Assembly (NCBI RefSeq): GCF_022698165.1 | Contig: NZ_JALDAY010000002.1 | Span: forward strand, 806,001 to 870,000 | DNA length: 64,000 nucleotides | From: Streptomyces cylindrosporus | GTDB lineage: Bacteria > Actinomycetota > Actinomycetes > Streptomycetales > Streptomycetaceae | Direction of reading: 5' to 3' | Shown: positions 24,383 through 32,834 of the stretch, in pieces | Numbering within the stretch: position 1 is the first letter of the stretch | Layout of the letters: each line of letters opens with the position of its first letter | Program-made: the position numbers and the translations under genes | Notes under the pieces: model-generated | What the model saw: only the letters and a program-made list of their open reading frames with translations | Databases searched by the model: none | What the model was told of the DNA's origin: nothing

Positions 24383-25588
24383 ATGGCACGCCTCGCCCAG
24401 ACCGCCGGTCTGACCGACGTCCAGCAGGAGATCCTCTCCACCGTCCGCGACTTCGTGGACAAGGAGATCATCCCGGTCGCGACCGAGCTGGAGCACCGTG
24501 ACGAGTACCCGCAGCAGATCGTCGACGGGCTCAGGGAGTTGGGCCTGTTCGGCCTGATGATCCCGGAGGAGTACGGGGGTCTGGGCGAGTCGCTCCTGAC
24601 CTACGCGCTGTGCGTCGAGGAGATCGCCCGTGGCTGGATGTCGGTCTCCGGCATCATCAACACCCACTTCATCGTGGCGTACATGCTCAAGCAGCACGGC
24701 ACGCAGGAGCAGAAGGACCACTTCCTGCCGCGCATGGCGGCCGGCGACATCCGCGGCGCCTTCTCGATGTCGGAGCCGGGTCTGGGCTCGGACGTGTCCG
24801 CCATCACCTCCAAGGCGGTCAAGGACGGTGACGAATACGTCCTCAACGGCCAGAAGATGTGGCTGACCAACGGCGGAACGTCAAGTCTGGTCGCCGTACT
24901 CGTCCGAAGTGATGAAGGACACCCCGAGGGCACGGCACCCCACAAGTCGATGACGACCTTCCTGGTCGAGAAGGAGCCCGGCTTCGGAGAGGTCCGCCCC
25001 GGCCTCACCATCCCCGGGAAGATCGACAAGATGGGCTACAAGGGCGTCGACACCACCGAGTTGATCATGGATGGCCTGCGGATTCCGGCCAACCGCGTGC
25101 TCGGCGGCGAGACCGGCCGAGGTTTTTACCAAATGATGGACGGGGTCGAGGTCGGCCGCGTCAACGTGGCGGCGCGTGGCTGCGGCGTCGCTCAGCGTGC
25201 CTTCGAGCTCGGCGTCCAGTACGCCCAGCAACGGCACACTTTCGGCAAGGCGATCGCCCAGCACCAGGCCATCCAGTTCAAACTGGCGGAGATGGCCACC
25301 AAGGTCGAGGCCGCCCATGCGATGATGGTGAACGCCGCACGCAAAAAGGACTCCGGCGAACGAAACGACCTTGAGGCAGGGATGGCGAAGTACCTCGCCT
25401 CCGAGTACTGCAAGGAGGTCGTGGAGGACGCCTTCCGGATCCACGGTGGCTACGGCTTCTCCAAGGAGTACGAGATCGAGCGCCTCTACCGCGAGGCGCC
25501 GATGCTGCTCATCGGTGAAGGCACCGCCGAGATCCAGAAGATGATCATCGGTCGCAGGCTGCTCGAAGAGTATCGATTCCAGGGCTAG
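24383..25588 (+). CDS. mcd: acyl-CoA dehydrogenase, probable (2S)-methylsuccinyl-CoA dehydrogenase
   Basis: 401 residues with the full acyl-CoA dehydrogenase fold: N-terminal helices, FAD/substrate segment FSMSEPGLGSDVSA, WLTNGG, and the catalytic Glu in IGEGTAEIQ near the C-terminus. It should oxidise methylsuccinyl-CoA to mesaconyl-CoA using an electron-transfer flavoprotein. Proteobacterial Mcd carries an extra N-terminal region of roughly 150 residues (from memory) that is absent here. Last gene of the operon, 5 bases after mch. Codons in parts of 24870-25400 are less biased than the rest. Confidence 0.9.
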   Translation: MARLAQTAGLTDVQQEILSTVRDFVDKEIIPVATELEHRDEYPQQIVDGLRELGLFGLMIPEEYGGLGESLLTYALCVEEIARGWMSVSGIINTHFIVAYMLKQHGTQEQKDHFLPRMAAGDIRGAFSMSEPGLGSDVSAITSKAVKDGDEYVLNGQKMWLTNGGTSSLVAVLVRSDEGHPEGTAPHKSMTTFLVEKEPGFGEVRPGLTIPGKIDKMGYKGVDTTELIMDGLRIPANRVLGGETGRGFYQMMDGVEVGRVNVAARGCGVAQRAFELGVQYAQQRHTFGKAIAQHQAIQFKLAEMATKVEAAHAMMVNAARKKDSGERNDLEAGMAKYLASEYCKEVVEDAFRIHGGYGFSKEYEIERLYREAPMLLIGEGTAEIQKMIIGRRLLEEYRFQG

Positions 25589-25597
25589 ATGTCCGGA

Positions 25598-25636
25598 TAC
25601 GGGGTGTTTTCTTGGAGAAGAAGATCACACCCCGTA
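25598..25636. terminator. compound stem-loop at the end of the ccr operon
   Basis: Perfect 10-bp inverted repeat TACGGGGTGT (25598-25607) and ACACCCCGTA (25627-25636), with an inner TTCTT-GGAG-AAGAA hairpin in the 19-base loop. It begins 10 bases after the mcd stop. There is no U-tract, so it may be a factor-assisted terminator, an RNA-stabilising end or an operator for psd. Confidence 0.5.
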
Positions 25637-25758
25637 GGCACTCTTCGGCCGCCGACTCGGCTTCCTGGCTTGCCCAGTTGTGGCCGTCGACCGGTACGAT
25701 CCCCGGAAAGCCGCCGTCCCCCGTTACAGCGCGGCATCATCCGCTACGAAGGTCATCC

Positions 25759-26415
25759 ATGCCCCACAGCCAAACCTCTGCACCACGCGACAGCCTGGCA
25801 GGCGTACGTCTTGCGCGCGGAGCATCGCCGTGGCTTCTGCCGACCGTCGCCACCGCAGCCCTCAGCCTGGCCCGCGCGCGCCGCTCCGGCGTCGCCAAGG
25901 CCGTGGCCGTGCCCGCCACCGCGCTCGCGGCGGGCATGCTGTGGTTCTTCCGCGACCCCGAGCGCGAGATCGCTCAGGGCCGGGTCATCTCGCCCGCCGA
26001 CGGTGTGGTGCAGAGCATCATGCCGTGGAAGGACGGACGTACCCGCGTCGCGATCTTCATGAGCCCGCTCAACGTCCACGTCAACCGCGCGCCGCTCTCC
26101 GGCGAGGTGACGTCGGTCGAGCACATCCCCGGCGGGTTCGTTCCGGCGTTCAACAAGGAGAGCGAGAACAACGAGCGCGTAGTCTGGCATTTCGACACCG
26201 AACTCGGCGACATCGAGATGATCCAGATCGCCGGCGCGGTGGCCCGCCGCATCGTGCCCTACATCCCGCAGGGGACGAAGGTCGAGCAGGGCGACCGCAT
26301 CGGTCTGATCCGCTTCGGCTCGCGCGTCGACATCTACCTGCCCGAGGGCGTGGAGGTGGCGGTCGAGGTCGGTCAGAAGACCGTGGCTGGGGTGACTCGC
26401 ATTGACCGTGATTGA
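25759..26415 (+). CDS. psd: phosphatidylserine decarboxylase proenzyme (short, archaeal type)
   Basis: 218 residues. After an N-terminal hydrophobic stretch (AVAVPATALAAGMLWFF) come the conserved SPADGVV, PLNVHVNRAP and the autocleavage region RFGSRVD, where the Gly-Ser bond is cut to create the pyruvoyl cofactor. It decarboxylates phosphatidylserine to phosphatidylethanolamine at the membrane. An ATG at 25759 is chosen; upstream in-frame codons lack family similarity. The reading frame overlaps pssA, so both enzymes of the pathway are made from one message. Confidence 0.94.
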   Translation: MPHSQTSAPRDSLAGVRLARGASPWLLPTVATAALSLARARRSGVAKAVAVPATALAAGMLWFFRDPEREIAQGRVISPADGVVQSIMPWKDGRTRVAIFMSPLNVHVNRAPLSGEVTSVEHIPGGFVPAFNKESENNERVVWHFDTELGDIEMIQIAGAVARRIVPYIPQGTKVEQGDRIGLIRFGSRVDIYLPEGVEVAVEVGQKTVAGVTRIDRD

Positions 26416-27259
26416 TCCTTCAGATACCCAGGCGGGCTGGGTTCCCGAGGCCGACGAGGTGGACGACGAGGAGGAGATGCCTCTTTCTCTCCGCCTCTCG
26501 ATAGCGGACACCCTCACCCTCGGCAACGCGACGTGCGGCTTCATGGCGGTGTACTTCACCACCACCGGCATCCTGATCCCGCACCTCACCGACAGCCAGG
26601 AATCCGGCATGGCGCGCAACAGCGCGGCCACCGCGGTGATCCTGATGCTGTGCGCGGCGGTCTTCGACCTGTTCGACGGCCTGGTGGCGCGCAAGCTGCG
26701 CTCCTCCCCCATGGGCGCGGAGCTGGACAACCTCTCCGACCTGATCAGCTTCGGCCTCGCGCCGGCGTACTTCGTGCTGGTCTACGGCATGGTGGCGGAC
26801 GACGCGTACCAGAAGGTCGCGGCGGTCGGGGCAATCGTGGTGCTCCTGGCCGTCGTACTGAGACTCGCGCGCTTCTCGTGCGTGACGCCGACGAACGGCA
26901 TGTTCCAGGGCATGCCGTCCCCGTTCGGCGCCCTGACGGTCGTCTCGATCGTCCTCCTGGAGCTGCCGTTCTTCGCGACGCTCCTGGCGATCCTGGGCAC
27001 CGCCTGGCTGATGGTGAGCCGGGTCGAGTACCCGAAGCCGCGCGGCCGCAGCGCGGTGGCGATGCTCTCCTGGATCGTGCTGAGCATGGGCCTGCTGGCG
27101 GCGTGGGCCTTCGACGCCCCCAGCGGCCAGCTGCTCCTCCAGACGGGCTGCGCGCTGCAGCTGGTCATGGGCGCGGTCATCCCGCTGTTCGCCACGGCCC
27201 GCCGGGTGAACAACTTCCGCGACAACCGCCGAGAGGCGCGGGCGGCCCAGCTGCCGTAG
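26402..27259 (+). CDS. pssA: CDP-diacylglycerol-serine O-phosphatidyltransferase
   Basis: 285 residues, multi-pass membrane protein. The CDP-alcohol phosphatidyltransferase motif is DGLVARKLRSSPMGAELDNL followed by SD, with seven residues between AR and G. It makes phosphatidylserine from CDP-diacylglycerol and serine, feeding Psd directly upstream. Start is uncertain: TTG at 26402 or GTG at 26408, both inside the end of psd. Followed by a strong terminator at 27280. Confidence 0.93.
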   Translation: MTVIDPSDTQAGWVPEADEVDDEEEMPLSLRLSIADTLTLGNATCGFMAVYFTTTGILIPHLTDSQESGMARNSAATAVILMLCAAVFDLFDGLVARKLRSSPMGAELDNLSDLISFGLAPAYFVLVYGMVADDAYQKVAAVGAIVVLLAVVLRLARFSCVTPTNGMFQGMPSPFGALTVVSIVLLELPFFATLLAILGTAWLMVSRVEYPKPRGRSAVAMLSWIVLSMGLLAAWAFDAPSGQLLLQTGCALQLVMGAVIPLFATARRVNNFRDNRREARAAQLP

Positions 27260-27279
27260 CGGATGTCGTACGACGATGA

Positions 27280-27310
27280 GGGCCCCGAGCCGACCGGCTC
27301 GGGGCCCTTC
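27280..27310. terminator. bidirectional terminator between pssA and glycerate kinase
   Basis: Twelve-base-pair stem GGGCCCCGAGCC / GGCTCGGGGCCC around GACC, then CTTCG. Lies between two convergent genes 73 bases apart and can serve both. Confidence 0.75.
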
Positions 27311-27331
27311 GTCATGCCGACCGGCTCTCGC

Positions 27332-28462
27332 TCAGGTCAGGAAGTCGCGCGCGATCTGCTCGGCGACCCGCTCCAGGATCGGCCCGGCGTCCGAGATGCA
27401 CTTGGCGACGTCCGGCTCGGCGTCCGTCAGCGGGTACGCCCGGCGGATCCCGGCCCGGCCCAGCGCCTCCGGCGGCAGGGCGAGACGGCCGCAGACCGCG
27501 ACGACCTCCTTGTCCGCGGCGCGGGCCGCGGCGGCGACGCCCGCGGGGGCCTTGCCGTGCAGGGTCTGCTCGTCCAGGGAGCCCTCGCCCGTGATCACCA
27601 GCTCCGCCCGCTCCAGGGCCGGCGCGAAGCCCAGGACGTCGAGCATGACCTCGATGCCGGGGCGGAAGCGGGCGCCGAGCAGGAGGGCGCCGTAGCCGAT
27701 GCCACCGGCCGCGCCCGCGCCCGGCGAGGCGGCGTACTCGGCGGCCTGGGCGCCGACCGCCTCCTCCAGGACCTTGGCGTAGTGCGCGAGGGCCGAGTCC
27801 AGGGTCTCCACGTCGTCCGGGGACGCGCCCTTCTGCGGGCCGTACACGGCCGGGGCGCCCTTGGGGCCGGTGAGCGGGTTGTCCACGTCGCTGGCGAGGA
27901 CCAGCTCGACGGAGGCGAGGCGCGGGTCCAGGCCGGACAGGTCGGCCGAGGCGAGCTCGCCGAGGCCGCCGCCGCCCGGCGGGACCGGCTCGCCGTCCGC
28001 GTCCAGGAAACGCGCGCCCAGCGCGGAGAGCATGCCGGCGCCGCCGTCGGTCGTGGCGCTGCCGCCGACGCCGAAGACGATGGTGCGCGCGCCCGCGTCG
28101 AGCGCGGCCCGCAGCACCTCGCCCGAGCCGTACGTCGAGGCCGTCAGAGGCGCGAAGACGCCCGCCGGGAGCCGCTGCAGGCCGCTGGCCTCGGCCATCT
28201 CCACGACCGCGGTGTCGCCGCGCAGCGCGAAGGCCGCCGTCACGTCGTGGCCGAGCGGTCCCGCGACCAGGAGCTCGCGCCGCTCGAAGCCGGCCGCGAC
28301 GGCCGCGTCCACGGTCCCGTCACCGCCGTCCGCCACGGGCAGCGAGGCCACCTCGACTCCCGGCACGACCCGGCGCAGCCCGGCCGTCACACGCTCGGCG
28401 ACCTGCACGGCCGTGAGCGACCCCTTGAACTTGTCCGCGGCGATGAGCACGCGCTGTGTCAC
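27332..28462 (-). CDS. glycerate kinase
   Basis: 376 residues of the GarK/GlxK family: N-terminal VLIAADKFKGSLTA, PVADGGDGTVDA and GVGGSATTDGGAGML, all hallmark segments of bacterial glycerate 2-kinases. It phosphorylates D-glycerate with ATP, generally to 2-phosphoglycerate, at the end of glyoxylate or serine utilisation. This fits a neighbour pathway that releases glyoxylate, though the gene is transcribed convergently to that operon. GTG start at 28462. Confidence 0.93.
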   Translation of the reverse strand: MTQRVLIAADKFKGSLTAVQVAERVTAGLRRVVPGVEVASLPVADGGDGTVDAAVAAGFERRELLVAGPLGHDVTAAFALRGDTAVVEMAEASGLQRLPAGVFAPLTASTYGSGEVLRAALDAGARTIVFGVGGSATTDGGAGMLSALGARFLDADGEPVPPGGGGLGELASADLSGLDPRLASVELVLASDVDNPLTGPKGAPAVYGPQKGASPDDVETLDSALAHYAKVLEEAVGAQAAEYAASPGAGAAGGIGYGALLLGARFRPGIEVMLDVLGFAPALERAELVITGEGSLDEQTLHGKAPAGVAAAARAADKEVVAVCGRLALPPEALGRAGIRRAYPLTDAEPDVAKCISDAGPILERVAEQIARDFLT

Positions 28463-28662
28463 CTGTATCCCCTTGCTCTCCGGGCCTCACGCATGTCAAG
28501 GCCAGTCGCGCCGCTGCGACCTTAACCGGAGACCGCCCCCGCCGTCATGCACCGCCCGGACCCTGAGAACGGCGTGGGGACAACGTACGAGCGCCGTGTC
28601 AGGCGCCTGTGCGGACGCCCAAAACCCGCGCGGGCGCCCCCGGAATCGGGTAAACCGGTCCT

Positions 28663-29742
28663 ATGACCCCTGTGGGCACCGAGCCAGAGCTCGCCAACCG
28701 CGTCCTCGGGGGCTGGCTCGGCCGGATCGCGGGCAACATGCTCGGCAAGCCGGTCGAGCAGGGCGACCTGTGGACGCGGGACCGTATCGACCGCTATCTC
28801 CGGCAGGCCGCCGCCCTGCCGCTGACCGACTACCTCCCCGAGCCCGCCGACGAGAGCGACGGCTTCGAGCTGCGCCCCGAGTGGCGCCAGTGCGTGCGCG
28901 GGCGCATCCACGGCAGCTGCCGGGACGACGACGTCGACTACGCGATCCTGGGCCTGGACCTGCTGGAGACGCACGGCTTCGGCTTCAGCACCGAGCAGGT
29001 GGGCGACCTGTGGCTGCTGAGACTGCCGTACCTGCAGACCTTCACGGCGGAGCGGGCGGCGTACCGTAATCTCGCGAACGGCCTCAAGCCGCCGCTGACC
29101 GCCACCTACGACAACCCCTACCAGGAGTGGATCGGCGCCCTGATCCGCGCCGACATCTACGGCTGGACCTGCCCCGGCCTGCCGCGCCGCGCCGCCTCGC
29201 TGGCCCGCCGGGACGCCGTGCTGTCGCACACCGGGAACGGGGTGTACGGCGCGATGTGGGCGGCCGCGCTGATCTCGGCGGCGTTCACCGCGCCGACGGT
29301 CCGGCACGCGGTCGACCAGGCGCTGGCTGTCGTCCCGGCCTCCAGCCGCCTGGCCCGCACGGTTCGGCGGGTCGTCTCGCTCCACGACACCCGGATGACC
29401 TGGGAGGACACGCTCACCACGGTCGCCGAGGAGACCGCCGGGCTCGGCTGGATCCACACCATCCCGAACGCGGCGGTGCTCACCGCGGGCCTGCTGTACG
29501 GCGACGGCGACTTCACCCGCACCATCACGCTCACCGTCCGCGGCGGCCTCGACACCGACTCCAACGGCGCGACGGCGGGCTCGGTGGCGGGCGTGCTCAC
29601 CGGAGCGGAGGCGATCCCGGCGCAGTGGAAGGAGCCGCTGGAGGACACCGTCCGCAGCGCGGTCTTCGGCTTCGACGGGGTGCACATCAGCGAGCTGTCG
29701 GAGCGGACGGTACGGCTGGCCGAGGCGAAGCCCGATCCCTAG
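28663..29742 (+). CDS. ADP-ribosylglycohydrolase family protein
   Basis: 359 residues. All-helical DraG/ARH fold with magnesium-binding segments RDDDVDYAILGLDLLE (near residue 90) and GLDTDSNGATAGSVAG near residue 300. Family members remove ADP-ribose from proteins, nucleic acids or small molecules; the target here is unknown. A -10-like TAAACC at 28651-28656 leaves only six bases before the ATG, suggesting a leaderless mRNA. The stop overlaps that of the convergent SDR gene. Confidence 0.9.
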   Translation: MTPVGTEPELANRVLGGWLGRIAGNMLGKPVEQGDLWTRDRIDRYLRQAAALPLTDYLPEPADESDGFELRPEWRQCVRGRIHGSCRDDDVDYAILGLDLLETHGFGFSTEQVGDLWLLRLPYLQTFTAERAAYRNLANGLKPPLTATYDNPYQEWIGALIRADIYGWTCPGLPRRAASLARRDAVLSHTGNGVYGAMWAAALISAAFTAPTVRHAVDQALAVVPASSRLARTVRRVVSLHDTRMTWEDTLTTVAEETAGLGWIHTIPNAAVLTAGLLYGDGDFTRTITLTVRGGLDTDSNGATAGSVAGVLTGAEAIPAQWKEPLEDTVRSAVFGFDGVHISELSERTVRLAEAKPDP

Positions 29743-30578
29743 CCCGCGTCCCCGAACACCCCGGCCGTGACCCCCATCGCCCGCAGCACGAGCCGTTCCC
29801 GCAGCCGGTCCGGCAGGAACCGCAGCGCCGCCAGAGCCCGCCCGTCCCGTCCGGTCGTGTACAGCGGGGCGGGCCGCCGCGCGGTCAGCGCCCGTACGAC
29901 CGCGGAGACGGCCGGGGCGACGGGCCCGAGTGTCTGCCGCGCGGCCGTCTCCCGTACGGCGTCCAGGGCGCGGGCGTAGTACCGCTGGGTGTGCGCGCTC
30001 CCGGCCCAGCCCAGCTCGGCGCTCGCCTTGTCGGCAGTGGCGAAGATCGGGGTGTCCATGGCGCCGGGCTCGACCAGGCTGACCTTGACGCCCTGGTGCC
30101 GTACCTCCATGCGCAGCGCCTGGGTGAGCGCCGACAGGGCGGCCTTGGAGGCGGCGATCGGGCCGAAGAAGGGCGGCGGGACGCGGGCGGAGACGGCTCC
30201 GATGTTGACGATACGGCCGCCCGCCGACCGCAGGGCGGGCAGGAAGGCGCGGATCACGGTCGCCTGTCCGATCACGTTGATCTCGAACTGCCGCCGCCAT
30301 GCCTCGGACGGCGTCAGCTCGACGGGGCCCTGCCCCATGATCGCGGCGCTGTTGACGAGCCCGTCGAGCCGCGGCCCGATCGCCTCGGCGGCGGCCTGGA
30401 CGGACTCCTCGTCGGTGAGGTCGAGCCGGACGGGCGTGAAGCCGGCGCCTCGCAGCGCGTCCGCGTCCGCGGGCCTGCGGTGGGCGGCGTACACCGTCCA
30501 GCCGTCGGCGTGCAGCCTGCGCGCCACGGCGGAGCCGACGCCGCCGGTGACGCCGGTGATGAGAACGGTACGGGGCAC
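29739..30578 (-). CDS. SDR family oxidoreductase
   Basis: 279 residues. Classical short-chain dehydrogenase: cofactor motif TGVTGGVG (8-15), NSAAIMG, catalytic Ser in NIGAVSA and the pair YxxxK replaced by IAASKAALSALT, i.e. the usual Tyr appears to be Ile in PFFGPIAASK. If that reading is right, catalysis by the standard mechanism is doubtful. GTG at 30578 preceded by AAAGGCGG. Divergent from the regulator at 30687, its probable controller. Confidence 0.88.
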   Translation of the reverse strand: MPRTVLITGVTGGVGSAVARRLHADGWTVYAAHRRPADADALRGAGFTPVRLDLTDEESVQAAAEAIGPRLDGLVNSAAIMGQGPVELTPSEAWRRQFEINVIGQATVIRAFLPALRSAGGRIVNIGAVSARVPPPFFGPIAASKAALSALTQALRMEVRHQGVKVSLVEPGAMDTPIFATADKASAELGWAGSAHTQRYYARALDAVRETAARQTLGPVAPAVSAVVRALTARRPAPLYTTGRDGRALAALRFLPDRLRERLVLRAMGVTAGVFGDAG

Positions 30579-30686
30579 AAGGGCCGCCTTTCGGCTGGGA
30601 GTTCAGGGGATGCGCGGTTCGCGAGATCCGCGTCCCTTCCACCCTCCGCCCGTGCCCGTGCCGGTTGAAGAGTGCAGAATTTACTG

Positions 30687-31535
30687 GTGGCAGCGACACC
30701 AGTACCGGACCCCGGCCGCAAGGCGCTCGGCGCCTTCCTGCGGTCCCGACGCGAGCGGGCCGACCCCGAGGGGACGGGACTGCCGCCCGGAGGCCGTCGC
30801 CGTACCCCGGGGCTGCGCCGGGAGGAGGTCTCCCTGCTGTCCGGGGTGAGTCTGACCTGGTACACCTGGCTGGAACAGGGCCGCGACATCAACGTCTCGC
30901 CGCAGATCCTGCTGGCCCTGGCCCGCGCGCTCCAGCTGGACGAGGTCGAGCGCGCCCATCTGTTCCGGCTCGCGGGCCTGCCCGCCCCGAAGCCGGCCGA
31001 GCGCTCCCTCGACGTGCCGCACGCGGTCCGCGGCTTCCTGGACACGCTCCTGCCCAACCCGGCGTTCGTGATCGACCGCTGCTTCGACGTCCTGGCCTGG
31101 AACAGCGCCCAGGAGGAGATCCTCGGCAGCGCCCTGCTCGACCGCCCGCGCCGCGAGCTGAACAGCGTCTGGCTGCTCTTCCGCGAGCCCCGGGTGCGTG
31201 CCCTGATGCCCGAGTGGGAGGCGGAGGCGCGGTGGCTGGCCGGGTTGCTGCGCCAGCAGGCGGCGTACGAGCTGGACAACCCGCGCTTCACCGAGCTGGT
31301 CGACGAACTCCTCGCCACGAGCGAGGAGTTCGCGGCGCTGTGGGAGCAGCACGACGTCGTCGAGTTCCGCTCCTCGGTCCGCCGCTACCGGCACCCGGTC
31401 GTCGGCGACCTGGAGGTGTCGTACGTCCGCATGGCGCTGGAGGAGGCACCCTGGCTGAGCCTGATCTGCCACTTCCCCGAACCGGGGAGTGAGTCGGAGG
31501 GACGGCTGCGGAAGCTGGTTACCCTTCCTGGATGA
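30687..31535 (+). CDS. XRE-type HTH regulator with MmyB-like ligand-binding domain
   Basis: 282 residues from the GTG at 30687. N-terminal Cro/C1 helix-turn-helix (LRREEVSLLSGVSLTWYTWLEQGRD, in two segments) and a C-terminal PAS-like MmyB domain (FVIDRCFDVLAWN, RYRHPVVGDLEVSY), the common Streptomyces architecture of regulators divergent from an SDR. An alternative GTG at 30672 would add five codons including a TTA (30681-30683), which would make it bldA-dependent. The stop overlaps the Nudix start (ATGA). Confidence 0.9.
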   Translation: MAATPVPDPGRKALGAFLRSRRERADPEGTGLPPGGRRRTPGLRREEVSLLSGVSLTWYTWLEQGRDINVSPQILLALARALQLDEVERAHLFRLAGLPAPKPAERSLDVPHAVRGFLDTLLPNPAFVIDRCFDVLAWNSAQEEILGSALLDRPRRELNSVWLLFREPRVRALMPEWEAEARWLAGLLRQQAAYELDNPRFTELVDELLATSEEFAALWEQHDVVEFRSSVRRYRHPVVGDLEVSYVRMALEEAPWLSLICHFPEPGSESEGRLRKLVTLPG

Positions 31536-32035
31536 CCAGCTCCGAAGAATTCGCCGCGTACATCGCGGGTCTGCCCCGCGTCCTCTCCGGTGCCGCCGCC
31601 CTCTTCCGCGACGCGGAGGGCCGGGTGCTGCTCGTCGAGCCCAACTACCGTGAGGGCTGGGCGCTTCCGGGCGGCACGATCGAGTCCGACGGCGGCGAGA
31701 CCCCGCGCCAGGGCGCGCACCGCGAGACGCTGGAGGAGATCGGCCTCGACCGCAGGCTCGGCCGCCTGCTCGCGGTGGACTGGGTGTACCGCCCGGGCTG
31801 GCCGCCGCTGGTGGCGTACCTCTACGACGGTGGAGTCCTCACGGAGGACGACTTCAAGGCGATCCGCCTCCAGGAGGAGGAGCTGCTGTCCTGGCGGCTG
31901 GTGGCCCGCGAGGACCTCCCGGACTACCTCCCCGGCCCCTTCGGCGACCGCATCCTGGCCGCGCTGGACGTCCTGGCCGAGGGCTCGGGCACGGCGGAGC
32001 TGGAGAACGGGCGGCGGGTGGACCTGGACCTGTGA
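31532..32035 (+). CDS. Nudix hydrolase
   Basis: 167 residues. Nudix box: GGTIESDGGETPRQGAHRET continuing LEEIGL, with two extra residues between the first Gly and Glu compared with the GX5EX7REUXEEXGU consensus. It hydrolyses a nucleoside diphosphate linked to some moiety; the substrate is not predictable. Coupled by ATGA to the regulator gene and 61 bases before the sirtuin gene. Confidence 0.9.
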   Translation: MTSSEEFAAYIAGLPRVLSGAAALFRDAEGRVLLVEPNYREGWALPGGTIESDGGETPRQGAHRETLEEIGLDRRLGRLLAVDWVYRPGWPPLVAYLYDGGVLTEDDFKAIRLQEEELLSWRLVAREDLPDYLPGPFGDRILAALDVLAEGSGTAELENGRRVDLDL

Positions 32036-32096
32036 TCGGCCGCCGCCCGCCGATATCCATTAGCCCCTCCCCCCGGCCCGTCCTACCCTCGGCCCC

Positions 32097-32834
32097 ATGA
32101 ACAGGCCTCTCGTCGCCATCCTCAGTGGCGCCGGCATCTCGACCGACTCCGGCATCCCCGACTACCGCGGCCCGGGCGGGCTGTGGCGGAAGGATCCCGA
32201 GGCCGAGAAACTGGTGACGTACGAGTACTACATGGGCGATCCGGAGATCCGGCGGCGGTCCTGGCAGATGCGGCGCGGGAACCGCACGCTGAAGGCCGAG
32301 CCCAACGCGGCGCACCTCGCGGTCGCCGGGCTGGAGAGGTCCGGCGTGCCCGTGCGGGTGATCACGCAGAACGTCGACGGGCTGCACCAGCTCGCCGGGA
32401 TGCCCGCCCGCAAGGTGCTCGAACTGCACGGCAGCGCACGGAGTTACGTGTGCACCGGGTGTCATGCGCGCGGGCCGATGGAGGACGCCATCGCCCGGGT
32501 CGAGGCGGGCGAGGACGATCCGCCGTGCCTGGAGTGCGGCGGGATCCTCAAGTCCGCCACCGTCATGTTCGGCGAGCGGCTCGATCCCGTCGTGCTCGGT
32601 GAGGCCGTCGCCATCACCAAGGCCTGTCAGGTGTTCATCGCCGTCGGCAGCAGTCTCCAGGTGCAGCCCGCGGCCGGGCTCGCCGGGGTCGCCGCCGACC
32701 ACGGCGCGCGGCTCGTCATCGTCAACGCCGAGCCGACACCGTACGACGACCGCGCCGACGAGGTCGTACGGGAGCCCATCGGGACGGCGCTGCCGAAGCT
32801 GCTGCGCGAGCTGGGCGGTGCGTCGGACGGCTAG
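32097..32834 (+). CDS. Sir2 family NAD-dependent protein deacylase
   Basis: 245 residues. NAD-binding GAGISTDSGIPDYRG, catalytic TQNVDGLH and LHGSARSYVC, zinc cysteines CTGC and CLEC, and GSSLQVQPAAGL. Tyr in the TYEYYMGDP region near the flexible loop hints at class III-like desuccinylase/deacylase preference but this is uncertain. It removes acyl groups from lysines and makes O-acyl-ADP-ribose. Convergent with ogt, stops overlapping by 4 bases. Confidence 0.93.
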   Translation: MNRPLVAILSGAGISTDSGIPDYRGPGGLWRKDPEAEKLVTYEYYMGDPEIRRRSWQMRRGNRTLKAEPNAAHLAVAGLERSGVPVRVITQNVDGLHQLAGMPARKVLELHGSARSYVCTGCHARGPMEDAIARVEAGEDDPPCLECGGILKSATVMFGERLDPVVLGEAVAITKACQVFIAVGSSLQVQPAAGLAGVAADHGARLVIVNAEPTPYDDRADEVVREPIGTALPKLLRELGGASDG

